Program-made: the position numbers and the translations under genes
NCBI GenBank assembly: GCA_900542325.1
Contig: UQMY01000033.1
Location: 1 to 26,700, forward strand
Source: an uncultured Collinsella sp.
GTDB lineage: Bacteria > Actinomycetota > Coriobacteriia > Coriobacteriales > Coriobacteriaceae
Reading direction: 5' to 3'
DNA: 26,700 bases
In this document: positions 1 to 6,484 of the stretch, piece after piece
Layout of the letters: each line of letters begins with the position of its first letter
How positions within the stretch are numbered: position 1 is the stretch's first letter
The notes under the pieces: generated by a model
The model's input: only the letters and a program-made list of their open reading frames with translations
What the model was told of the DNA's origin: nothing
Database searches by the model: none

Positions 1-108
1 TGTCATTCAAAAGGCAAGGCATGACCAGAAGGTCTATGCCTTGCCTTTTTCATGCTAACTTGTTCGCTCTGGGTGGCGCTCGCTGGCATTGCCAAAACAT
101 CGACGCTC
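1..108 (+). repeat. Structured interspersed repeat, copy A (left end cut off by the window)
   Basis: This stretch matches 5958-6065 and 21493-21584. It contains a strong hairpin: arms 9-22 and 36-49 pair perfectly, inside them GACC (23-26) pairs with GGTC (31-34) around an AGAA loop, with one bulged base at 35, and the 3' side ends in five T. The arm at 60-72 (TTGTTCGCTCTGG) is the right half of an outer stem whose left half lies before base 1. Because the hairpin starts with AAAA and ends with TTTTT it could terminate transcription on both strands. By analogy with the other copies, a gene probably ends about 65 bases left of the window. Confidence 0.85.
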
Positions 109-174
109 CCAATGACTACCGTGTGTCTATTAATTTTTCGAGCTTGTGCTGCGCTGCTGGTCGCTGGCGTATAT

Positions 175-206
175 CCTGTTAAGTCGTCAGCATACGATTC
201 AACAGG
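175..206 (+). promoter_or_regulatory. Inverted repeat in the leader of the ABC transporter operon
   Basis: CCTGTT (175-180) and AACAGG (201-206) are perfect complements. Inside them AA-TCGT (181-187, one G bulged) can pair with ACGATT (194-199). The right arm runs into the ribosome binding site AGGGAAGG (204-211) of the gene starting at 218, so folding could limit translation; equally it could be a protein operator. TATATC at 170-175 might be a -10 box, but no good -35 is visible. Function is inferred only. Confidence 0.3.
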
Positions 207-217
207 GAAGGCAGATT

Positions 218-1144
218 ATGCATTCTCCCCATCAACGCGACGCGCATCCACAGCCGGTATGCAGCCGTCGCATCTTTTTGGGTAGCGCCCTCGCTGCGAG
301 CGCTTCCGTCGTCGCCGGCGCGCTTGCCGGCTGCCAGCGCCCGTCCACGCTCAAGGTGGTCCAGCCCACGACGGGCGGCGGTCGCGATGACCTGTCCGAT
401 TCCGTTATCGGCAAGGATAAGATCCGCATCGGCATGGAGGCGGCCTACGCCCCGTACAACTGGCAGGTTTCCGAGGCCAGCGAGTTCACGATCCCCATCG
501 ACAACGTGCAGGGCGCCTATGCCGATGGCTACGACGTGCAGATCGCCAAGATCGTCTGCAAGGCTCTCGGCGGCGAGCCCGTTGCCGTCAAGCAGAGCTT
601 CTCGGGCCTTATCGACTCGCTCAACAACGGCCAGATTGACCTCATCATCGCCGGCATGAGCGCCACGCCCGAGCGCGAGGAGTCCGTCGGCTTTTCCGAC
701 CCGTACTTCATTGGCTACTTTGGCCTATTCGTAAAAGAGGGCTCGCCCTACCAAAACGCGACCAAGCTCAGCGACTTTAGCGGCGCCACGGTGCTCGGCC
801 AAAAGGACACGATGCTCGACACCGTCATTGACGAGATCCCGGGCGTCGTCCACAAAAATCCGGTCGATTCGGTACCCACGGTGTTCTCGAACCTGCTGCA
901 GGGCACTTGTGACGCTGTGACCTACAACACCGAAAACGAGAAGGGCTATATGGCCCAAAACCCGGGCATCGTGCCCATTCGCTTTGCGGAGGGCGAGGGC
1001 TTTAAGCAGGAGGTTACGGCAAACGTCGGCTGCCGCAAGGGCTCGGACAAGCTGCTCAAACTTATCGATAAGACGCTCAAGGGCATCAGCCAGGAGGAGC
1101 GCGACCAGATGTGGGACGCGTGCCTCGACCGTCAGCCGGCATAG
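218..1144 (+). CDS. Amino-acid ABC transporter, substrate-binding lipoprotein
   Basis: This encodes 308 residues of a solute-binding protein of the bacterial extracellular family 3 type (glutamine, arginine, histidine or cystine binders). It would capture a polar amino acid outside the membrane and deliver it to the permease encoded next. The N-terminus has a twin-arginine-like SRRIFLGS segment (residues 16-23), a hydrophobic stretch, and a lipobox LAGC with the acylated Cys at residue 39, so a Tat-exported lipoprotein is possible. Family features include IRIGMEAAYAPYNW near residue 67 and the region around IDLIIAGMSATPERE. I chose ATG 218 over the upstream in-frame ATG 146 because AGGGAAGG lies 6-7 bases before it and the signal peptide then starts normally. 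The permease gene follows 9 bases after the stop. The exact ligand cannot be read from the sequence. Confidence 0.9.
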   Translation: MHSPHQRDAHPQPVCSRRIFLGSALAASASVVAGALAGCQRPSTLKVVQPTTGGGRDDLSDSVIGKDKIRIGMEAAYAPYNWQVSEASEFTIPIDNVQGAYADGYDVQIAKIVCKALGGEPVAVKQSFSGLIDSLNNGQIDLIIAGMSATPEREESVGFSDPYFIGYFGLFVKEGSPYQNATKLSDFSGATVLGQKDTMLDTVIDEIPGVVHKNPVDSVPTVFSNLLQGTCDAVTYNTENEKGYMAQNPGIVPIRFAEGEGFKQEVTANVGCRKGSDKLLKLIDKTLKGISQEERDQMWDACLDRQPA

Positions 1145-1153
1145 GGAGGCAGC

Positions 1154-2302
1154 ATGAAAACAGTCAATCGTCTGGCCTCCTTTATCAAGGCCGACCACCG
1201 TTATGTGTATCTAGGCACGAGCGCTATCGCGGCGCTCGGTCTGGCGTTTAGCCAGCGCAACCCAACGCCGCTGAGCTTCTTGGCGCCCACGGGCGTGTTC
1301 CAAGACTGCCTCTGGGTAATCCTTTGGGCCTGGCTCGTCGTGTCGGCGGCGGCGCTCGTCACCAAGCTCATGCACTGGAACGACTATCGCGAAACGTCGC
1401 CGTTTGCATCCGAGCGTTGCCGTCGCGGCGCGCGCCTGGGCAGCTATGTCGCGGTTGCCATCGCGGCGATCTTCTTTATCGACCGCTGCGTCATGTCGTT
1501 TGTCGACCTGGTGCAGGTGAGCATTGTCTCGGACTCCAATCCCAGCGACTTTCTGTCGAGCTTGGTCTACATGACCTACAAGAGCGGCGACTTCTTTATC
1601 CGCGGTATCGAGATTACCATCGCGCTTGCCACCTTCGGCACGGTCATCGCCTTCTTCTTGGCGCTGCTCTTTGTGTTCTTGCGCACCCAGACCTTCGATC
1701 GCGTCGACAACGACCTGGTGCGCTTCTTTAAGAGCATCGGCCGCGGCTTTGCGACCGTTTACTCCACCATCGTGCGCGGTACGCCCATGATGGTCCAGGG
1801 CCTGCTCATCTATTACGCGGGCTTTACCGTTCTGCGCGGCATGGGCTTCGAGACCGCCCAGGCCAACCAGATCTGGAGTACCTTCACCGCCGGCCTCGTC
1901 ACCATCTCGCTCAACTCCACCGCCTACATGATGGAGGTCCTGCGCGGCGGCATCGAGTCCATCGATCCCGGCCAGGCCGAGGCAGCGCGCTCGCTGGGCC
2001 TGTCGCAGTGGCAGGCTATGCGCAAAGTCGTGTTCCCTCAGGGTATTAAAAACGCGATCCCGGCGCTCACCAACGAGCTCATCATCAACATCAAGGACTC
2101 GTCGGTGCTCTCGGTCATCGGCGTGTTCGACCTCATGTACGCCACCACCACCGTCGCCGGCGTGTACTACCGCCAGATGGAGGTCTACTGCGTGGCGCTC
2201 GTGGTCTATCTGATCCTGACGCTCGTGGCGAGCCGCCTGCTCGAGGCCTTTGGCAAAAAGCTCGGCGCCGAGGCTCCGGCCACGCTGCCCAGCTCTAACT
2301 AG
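1154..2302 (+). CDS. Amino-acid ABC transporter permease with extended N-terminus
   Basis: This is the membrane subunit of the importer, 382 residues. The C-terminal ~240 residues are a standard HisM/GlnP-type permease: transmembrane helices start at about residue 148, followed by IVRGTPMMVQGLLIYY (206-221) and the EAA loop EAARSLGLSQWQ (277-288), which docks on the ATPase, then NELIINIKDSSVLSVIG. The first ~145 residues are extra compared with the usual ~220-residue permease and contain about three hydrophobic segments (roughly 20-34, 52-70, 98-118). The ribosome binding site GGGAGG lies just before ATG 1154. The gene lies between the binding protein and ATPase genes, so the three form one operon. 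Substrate class is inferred from family resemblance. Confidence 0.9.
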   Translation: MKTVNRLASFIKADHRYVYLGTSAIAALGLAFSQRNPTPLSFLAPTGVFQDCLWVILWAWLVVSAAALVTKLMHWNDYRETSPFASERCRRGARLGSYVAVAIAAIFFIDRCVMSFVDLVQVSIVSDSNPSDFLSSLVYMTYKSGDFFIRGIEITIALATFGTVIAFFLALLFVFLRTQTFDRVDNDLVRFFKSIGRGFATVYSTIVRGTPMMVQGLLIYYAGFTVLRGMGFETAQANQIWSTFTAGLVTISLNSTAYMMEVLRGGIESIDPGQAEAARSLGLSQWQAMRKVVFPQGIKNAIPALTNELIINIKDSSVLSVIGVFDLMYATTTVAGVYYRQMEVYCVALVVYLILTLVASRLLEAFGKKLGAEAPATLPSSN

Positions 2303-2324
2303 GCTTAAGACGAGGAGAATCATC

Positions 2325-3110
2325 ATGGCAGATACCGCCACTACCGGCACTGCGGCAGCCGTGCAAAACCAAGAGCCGCTTATCCGCGTCGAGGGCCTGC
2401 GCAAGAGCTTTGGCTCACTCGAGGTACTCAAGGGCATCGACTTGTCCGTCAATCCCGGCGAGGTCGTCACCATCATCGGCGCCTCGGGCTCGGGCAAGTC
2501 GACGTTTCTGCGCTGCCTTAACCTGCTCGAGACTCCGGATGCCGGCCATATCTGGTTCCACGGTCAGGACCTTACTGCCGAGCGCTGCAATATCAATAAA
2601 CTGCGCGAGGACATCGGCATGGTGTTCCAGGGCTTCAACCTGTTCAACAACATGGACGTGCTCGACAACTGCACGCTCGCGCCCGTCACGCTCAAAAAGA
2701 TGAGCAAGGTCGAGGCCGAGAAGGTCGCGATGGAGCATCTGACCAGCGTGGGACTCGAAAAGTTCGCGCACGCCGCCGTGGGTCGCCTGTCCGGTGGTCA
2801 AAAGCAGCGCGTGGCCATCGCTCGTGCCCTGTGCATGAATCCGCAGATCATGCTGTTTGACGAGCCGACCTCAGCGCTCGACCCCGAGATCGTGGGCGAG
2901 GTGCTCGAGGTCATGCGCAAGCTCGCGGCCGACGGCATGACCATGGTCGTCGTCACGCATGAGATGGCCTTTGCCCGCACGGTGTCCGACCGCGTGGTCT
3001 TTATGGACAAGGGCGTGGTGCTCGAGGATGCCGCGCCGGCCGAGCTCTTCGGCAACCCCAAACACCAGCGCACTCGTGAGTTCCTCTCTCGCTATCTCGA
3101 GGACAAATAA
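2325..3110 (+). CDS. Amino-acid ABC transporter ATP-binding protein
   Basis: This encodes 261 residues of a GlnQ/HisP-type ATPase that powers the importer from the cytoplasmic face. All nucleotide-binding motifs are present in order: Walker A GASGSGKST (52-60), Q-loop VFQGFNLF (100-107), signature LSGGQ (155-159), Walker B IMLFDE (175-180) with catalytic Glu180, D-loop SALD, and the H-loop His at 212. The length is normal for the family plus a short N-terminal tail. ATG 2325 has GAGGAG (2312-2317) 7 bases upstream; an earlier in-frame ATG at 2250 lies inside the permease gene and is unlikely. It is the last gene of the operon, followed by a terminator at 3136-3159. Confidence 0.95.
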   Translation: MADTATTGTAAAVQNQEPLIRVEGLRKSFGSLEVLKGIDLSVNPGEVVTIIGASGSGKSTFLRCLNLLETPDAGHIWFHGQDLTAERCNINKLREDIGMVFQGFNLFNNMDVLDNCTLAPVTLKKMSKVEAEKVAMEHLTSVGLEKFAHAAVGRLSGGQKQRVAIARALCMNPQIMLFDEPTSALDPEIVGEVLEVMRKLAADGMTMVVVTHEMAFARTVSDRVVFMDKGVVLEDAAPAELFGNPKHQRTREFLSRYLEDK

Positions 3111-3135
3111 CCGACCGCAAACGCTTACGTTGCAG

Positions 3136-3159
3136 GGCCGCTCCCGTGGGGCGGCCTTT
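3136..3159 (+). terminator. Rho-independent terminator of the ABC operon
   Basis: GGCCGC (3136-3141) pairs with GCGGCC (3151-3156); the stem can extend inward through three more pairs, leaving a three-base loop. Three T follow. The T-run is short, so strength is uncertain, but the position 25 bases after the last operon gene fits a terminator. Confidence 0.65.
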
Positions 3160-3182
3160 GTCGTCACAATCGAAAGGATGTC

Positions 3183-4598
3183 ATGGCCGAGGTTTGGCGC
3201 TTCTTTGCGCATGAGGACGATTTTGCCGATATAGACGAGGCCGGCGCGTGCGAGCGCTTGGGCCGCGTGCTGTCGTTTCCGACCATTTCGAGCATGGATG
3301 CCGAGGCGGTGGATTGGCAGCCCTTCGGCGACCTGCGCGCGTATATGCAGCAGGCCTGGCCGCACGTATTTGCGGCGGGCGAGGTCGAGCTTGTCGGCCA
3401 TTCGCTGTTGGTGACGCTTGGCGGTTCCGACCCTGCCCTCAAACCCGTCATGCTCATGGGTCACATGGACGTGGTTCCTGTGGTGCCGGGCACCGAGGAC
3501 GATTGGACGCACGCCCCCTTTAGCGGACATGTGGACGATGCCTACATTTGGGGCCGCGGCGCCATCGACATGAAAGACCAAGTCGCAGGCATTCTCGAGG
3601 CGGTTGAGTATGCGCTGGCCCACGGCTGGGAGCACGAGCGCACCCTGCTGCTGGCTTTTGGCCAGGACGAGGAAACCACGCAGTTCGGTGCGGGTGCCAT
3701 CGGCCGCGTGCTCGAGGAGCGCGGCATTGAGCTTGAGTACCTGATCGACGAGGGCGACTACCGCATCGTTTCGGCTGCCGAGTACAGCGCGGGCGAGGAC
3801 TGGCTCATGCACGCCGACCTTGCCGAGAAGGGCTATGCCGATATCGTGCTCAAGACGAAGAGCGAGGGCGGGCATTCCTCCAACCCCTACGGTGGCACTT
3901 CACTCGAGGTGCTCAGCCGTGCCATCACCGCAATCTGCGATATCGAGTGGCCGACGCGCGTGACCGACTTGCTTGCCGCACAGCTCGTCGAGCTGGGGCT
4001 TTACACGGCCGACGAAATTGCCGCCAACGGGGATGCCATTGTCCGCGAGTGCCTCGCCAGCAAGAAGCTCTATCCGCTCGTGACCACCACCTGCGCGCCC
4101 ACGCAGATCGAGGGTGGCAGCACCGGCGCCAACGTAATGCCGCAGGATATGTGGGCCAATATCAATTTCCGTATGCTCGAGGGCACGAGCGTGGCCGATG
4201 TCGTGGCCCGCTGCCGCGTCGCCGTTGCCGAGGCGGGGCTCGCCGACCGTGTCGAGGTCGAGCTCGGCCCTGGCAGCTCCGAACCCTCGCCGTCTCCGCG
4301 CATCGGCGGACCGGGACTCGAGGCGGTTCGCTCCATCGCCGCCCGCTATTTCCGTGATCCAAAGGGGACGGAGGAAAACGGATCATCCGAGCCGTTGGCG
4401 ATTGTCCCCTCGACCGTGATCGGCGCGACCGACGCTGCCAACTACCAGCGCATTTGCTCCGAGTGCATTCGCTTCTCGGCCTTTGTGGTCGACGATGACG
4501 AGTGCGACCGCGGCGTCCACGGCACCAACGAGCGCATCACCCGCCGCGCCTACCTCCAGGGTGTCCGCTTCCTCATCGCCCTGCTCCATACGCTCTAG
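3183..4598 (+). CDS. M20 family metallopeptidase
   Basis: This 471-residue protein belongs to the M20/M25/M40 zinc peptidase family (ArgE/DapE/ACY1/CPG2/yscS group), which removes amino acids or acyl groups from small peptides or acyl-amino acids. Visible motifs are GHMDVVPV with metal-binding His94 and Asp96, GRGAIDMKD with bridging Asp129, the catalytic Glu pair at 163-164 (QDEET), SEGGHSS in the lid domain, and a late HGTNE carrying the last metal His. The closest feel is to the carboxypeptidase S-like branch, but the substrate is not predictable. ATG 3183 follows GAAAGGA (3172-3178) with a short 4-base spacer. It seems monocistronic, between a terminator and a 16-bp hairpin. It could act with the upstream amino-acid importer in peptide nutrition, an inference from adjacency only. 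Confidence 0.88.
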   Translation: MAEVWRFFAHEDDFADIDEAGACERLGRVLSFPTISSMDAEAVDWQPFGDLRAYMQQAWPHVFAAGEVELVGHSLLVTLGGSDPALKPVMLMGHMDVVPVVPGTEDDWTHAPFSGHVDDAYIWGRGAIDMKDQVAGILEAVEYALAHGWEHERTLLLAFGQDEETTQFGAGAIGRVLEERGIELEYLIDEGDYRIVSAAEYSAGEDWLMHADLAEKGYADIVLKTKSEGGHSSNPYGGTSLEVLSRAITAICDIEWPTRVTDLLAAQLVELGLYTADEIAANGDAIVRECLASKKLYPLVTTTCAPTQIEGGSTGANVMPQDMWANINFRMLEGTSVADVVARCRVAVAEAGLADRVEVELGPGSSEPSPSPRIGGPGLEAVRSIAARYFRDPKGTEENGSSEPLAIVPSTVIGATDAANYQRICSECIRFSAFVVDDDECDRGVHGTNERITRRAYLQGVRFLIALLHTL

Positions 4599-4632
4599 AA
4601 TCCGACAAAGGGACTCTCCCTTTGTCGGATTC
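4598..4632 (+). other. Perfect 16-bp hairpin abutting the peptidase stop codon
   Basis: The arm 4598-4613 is exactly complementary to 4617-4632 with a CTC loop. The G of the TAG stop codon is the first base of the stem. There is no T-run afterwards, so it does not look like a classic intrinsic terminator, but such a stable stem could stop exonucleases, define the mRNA 3' end, or act with Rho. No other copy is seen in the window. Confidence 0.85.
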
Positions 4633-4827
4633 CGTGCGGGTTATATGCAGGTTTGCCTGCGCACGCTATCATGTATGGGTTAGACCGCAACTATGTACCC
4701 CGTACGCGAAGGGATGCGCATGTATCTGAAGATCGACATGCTCTAGCTGGACTTGCCCCCGCAATGGCGCCGTGCGCCCCATCAATTCTGCCGATTTTCA
4801 CCTTCACGCATATAAAGGAGTCCCGTC

Positions 4828-5895
4828 ATGCGCGACAAGCTCGAAAAGATCATCAAGGCCTACGAGGAGCTCGAGAAAAAGCTTTCCGACCCGGCCGTCG
4901 CCTCCGATATCAAGGAGTTCACGCGTCTCAACAAGGAGTACGCGCACCAGTCCGACCTCATCGCTGCCTCGCGCGAGTACATCGGCGCGCTCGATGACAT
5001 CGAGGCCGCCAAGGAAATGCTCCACGATACTACCGATGCCGATGAGAAGGAGATGCTCCAGATGGACATCTCCGAAAACGAGGCCAAGCTTCCCCAGCTC
5101 GAGGAAGACATTAAGTACATGCTCATCCCGAGCGACCCCAACGACGACAAGAACACCATCGTCGAGATTCGCTCCGCCGCTGGTGGCGACGAGGCGGCCA
5201 TCTTTGCCGGCGATCTGTACAAGATGTATCAGCGCTTCTGTGAGTCGCGCGGCTGGAAGACCACCGTGCTCGACTCCAGCCCCAGCGAGGCCGGCGGCTT
5301 TAAGTCCATCGAGTTCAAGGTCGAGGGCGACCGCGTCTACTCCGTCATGAAGTTCGAGTCCGGCGTGCACCGCGTCCAGCGCGTTCCCAAGACCGAGTCT
5401 CAGGGCCGCATCCAGACCTCCACGGCAACCGTCGCCGTGCTTCCCGAGGCCGAGGAGATTGACGTCCAGATCAACCAGTCCGACCTGCGCATCGATACCT
5501 ACTGCGCCTCCGGCCCTGGCGGTCAGTGCGTTAACACCACCTACTCCGCCGTGCGCATCACCCACCTGCCCACCAACACCGTGGTGCAGTCGCAGGAGCA
5601 GCGCTCCCAGATCCAGAACCGCGAGGTCTGCATGCAGATGCTGCGTGCCCGCCTCTACGAGATGGAGCTCGAGCGTCAGCAGGCCGAGCTTGGTGCCGAG
5701 CGCCAGAGTCAGATCGGCCACGGCAACCGTTCCGAGAAGATCCGCACCTACAACCAGCCCCAGGACCGCGTGACCGACCACCGCATCGGTTTCAACTCCA
5801 CCTACAATGGCGTCCTTCTGGGCGATCAGCTCGGCACCGTCATCGAGGCACTCGCCGCCGCCGAGCGAGCCGAGAAGCTGGCTCAGGCTGTTTAA
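4828..5895 (+). CDS. prfA: Peptide chain release factor 1 (RF1)
   Basis: RF1 reads UAA and UAG stop codons on the ribosome and triggers release of the finished protein. The 355 residues match the usual ~360. The catalytic GGQ motif is at 231-233 (context SGPGGQCVNTT), and the stop-codon recognition tripeptide region reads VPKT (186-189), the PxT form of RF1 rather than the SPF form of RF2. The N-terminal coiled-coil domain (about residues 1-100) and the AAGGDEA segment (117-123) are also present. ATG 4828 has a strong AAGGAG (4815-4820) 7 bases upstream. The gene for PrmC, which methylates the GGQ glutamine, lies 590 bases downstream. Translation ends directly against the hairpin of repeat copy B. 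Confidence 0.97.
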   Translation: MRDKLEKIIKAYEELEKKLSDPAVASDIKEFTRLNKEYAHQSDLIAASREYIGALDDIEAAKEMLHDTTDADEKEMLQMDISENEAKLPQLEEDIKYMLIPSDPNDDKNTIVEIRSAAGGDEAAIFAGDLYKMYQRFCESRGWKTTVLDSSPSEAGGFKSIEFKVEGDRVYSVMKFESGVHRVQRVPKTESQGRIQTSTATVAVLPEAEEIDVQINQSDLRIDTYCASGPGGQCVNTTYSAVRITHLPTNTVVQSQEQRSQIQNREVCMQMLRARLYEMELERQQAELGAERQSQIGHGNRSEKIRTYNQPQDRVTDHRIGFNSTYNGVLLGDQLGTVIEALAAAERAEKLAQAV

Positions 5896-6065
5896 GTTAC
5901 GGCGTTTTACCAAACGCCGTAACTGCTCGACGCTGCGCGCCGCCCAGAGCGACAATTTGTCATTCAAAAGGCAAGGCATGACCAGAAGGTCTATGCCCTG
6001 CCTTTTTCATGCCAACTTGTCGCTCTGGACGTCGCTCGCTGACATTGCCAAAACATCGGCGTTTC
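5896..6065 (+). repeat. Structured interspersed repeat, copy B
   Basis: The copy starts directly after the prfA TAA. The first module is a perfect 12-bp hairpin (5896-5907 with 5912-5923, TACC loop) without a T-run. The second module is an outer 12-bp stem, CCAGAGCGACAA (5944-5955) with TTGTCGCTCTGG (6017-6028), enclosing a long hairpin (5966-6007). The tail to 6065 resembles copy A (84-108). Compared with copies A and C, the inner hairpin has one A-C mismatch (5974 against 5998), where A has an A-T pair and C a G-C pair. No coding potential is evident. It may be a mobile miniature element or a recurrent 3'-end RNA module. Confidence 0.9.
5966..6007. terminator. Terminator-like hairpin inside repeat copy B, likely bidirectional
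   Basis: AAAAGGCAAGGCAT (5966-5979) pairs with 5993-6006 apart from one A-C mismatch; GACC and GGTC (5980-5983, 5988-5991) continue the stem to an AGAA tetraloop. The 3' side ends in five T and the 5' side starts with four A, so a T-run follows the stem on either strand. It probably ends the prfA transcript. Confidence 0.7.
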
Positions 6066-6484
6066 CTTGGTTGTCAAATGATCCGTAGGGAGTCATTGGT
6101 GACATTGCCTTGATATTTTATTCAGTCGGCTGTGATGTCATTTGAGCTGCTTACCTGCTTAAGGTAATTGACGGCATATATCTGCTATCGAAAATATTGC
6201 TCGAAAAATTGTCCAAGAAGTCGCGGGGCGATTTTTGATGGGTCGCGCGTCAAGTGATTTGGCAAGTTCTTGGTTAGATATTGGTCAGTTTTGGGGCAAC
6301 CTTGCCAAAAGCTTGACGGATGCAGATTTAGACGTCGACGAATGAACACTCTAGGCAGGCTCCAAGCAAAATTCTGGGCTGATTCTCGATAATCGCCTTC
6401 AATCGTCCCTTGCCAAGCGCTGGCCTCGCTTACAATCTGCTCCGACATTCGCGCGCCGCCCGGCGCTTAAGAGGGGAGGGCCCC
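6066..6484. other. Non-coding, AT-richer stretch upstream of prmC
   Basis: No open reading frame here has a ribosome binding site or recognisable product. The stretch is less GC-rich than its surroundings. It holds a 9-bp inverted repeat, TTTGGCAAG (6258-6266) and CTTGCCAAA (6301-6309), extended by CAAG (6251-6254) and CTTG (6312-6315). TGACATTGCC at 6102-6111 echoes the same word in the repeat tail (6040-6049). TTGACG around 6169 could be a -35 box. The last part holds the likely prmC promoter. It may hide a small RNA or be the remains of lost DNA. Confidence 0.5.
6410..6436 (+). promoter_or_regulatory. Possible prmC promoter
   Basis: TACAAT (6431-6436) is a good -10 box, and TTGCCA (6410-6415) a plausible -35, but the 15-base spacer is short. 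The ribosome binding site follows 35 bases later. Similar TACAAT boxes occur before the atp operon (11866). Confidence 0.4.

Noticed and set aside
1..285. A small protein encoded by the first repeat copy (from ATG 52)
   Set aside because: It is not kept in the other repeat copies and has no ribosome site; the repeat is better explained by structure.
4714..4746. A 10-codon frame (MRMYLKIDML) in the prfA leader with GAAGGG before its second ATG
   Set aside because: Could be a leader peptide, but such short frames are frequent by chance and it has no special codons or attenuator.
4653..4997. A 114-codon plus-strand frame across the start of prfA
   Set aside because: It overlaps prfA in another frame; its sequence is Arg/Ala-rich like other GC-rich shadows.
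6185..6448. An 87-codon reading frame on the minus strand upstream of prmC
   Set aside because: No ribosome binding site, no recognisable motif, and it overlaps the likely prmC promoter and an inverted repeat.
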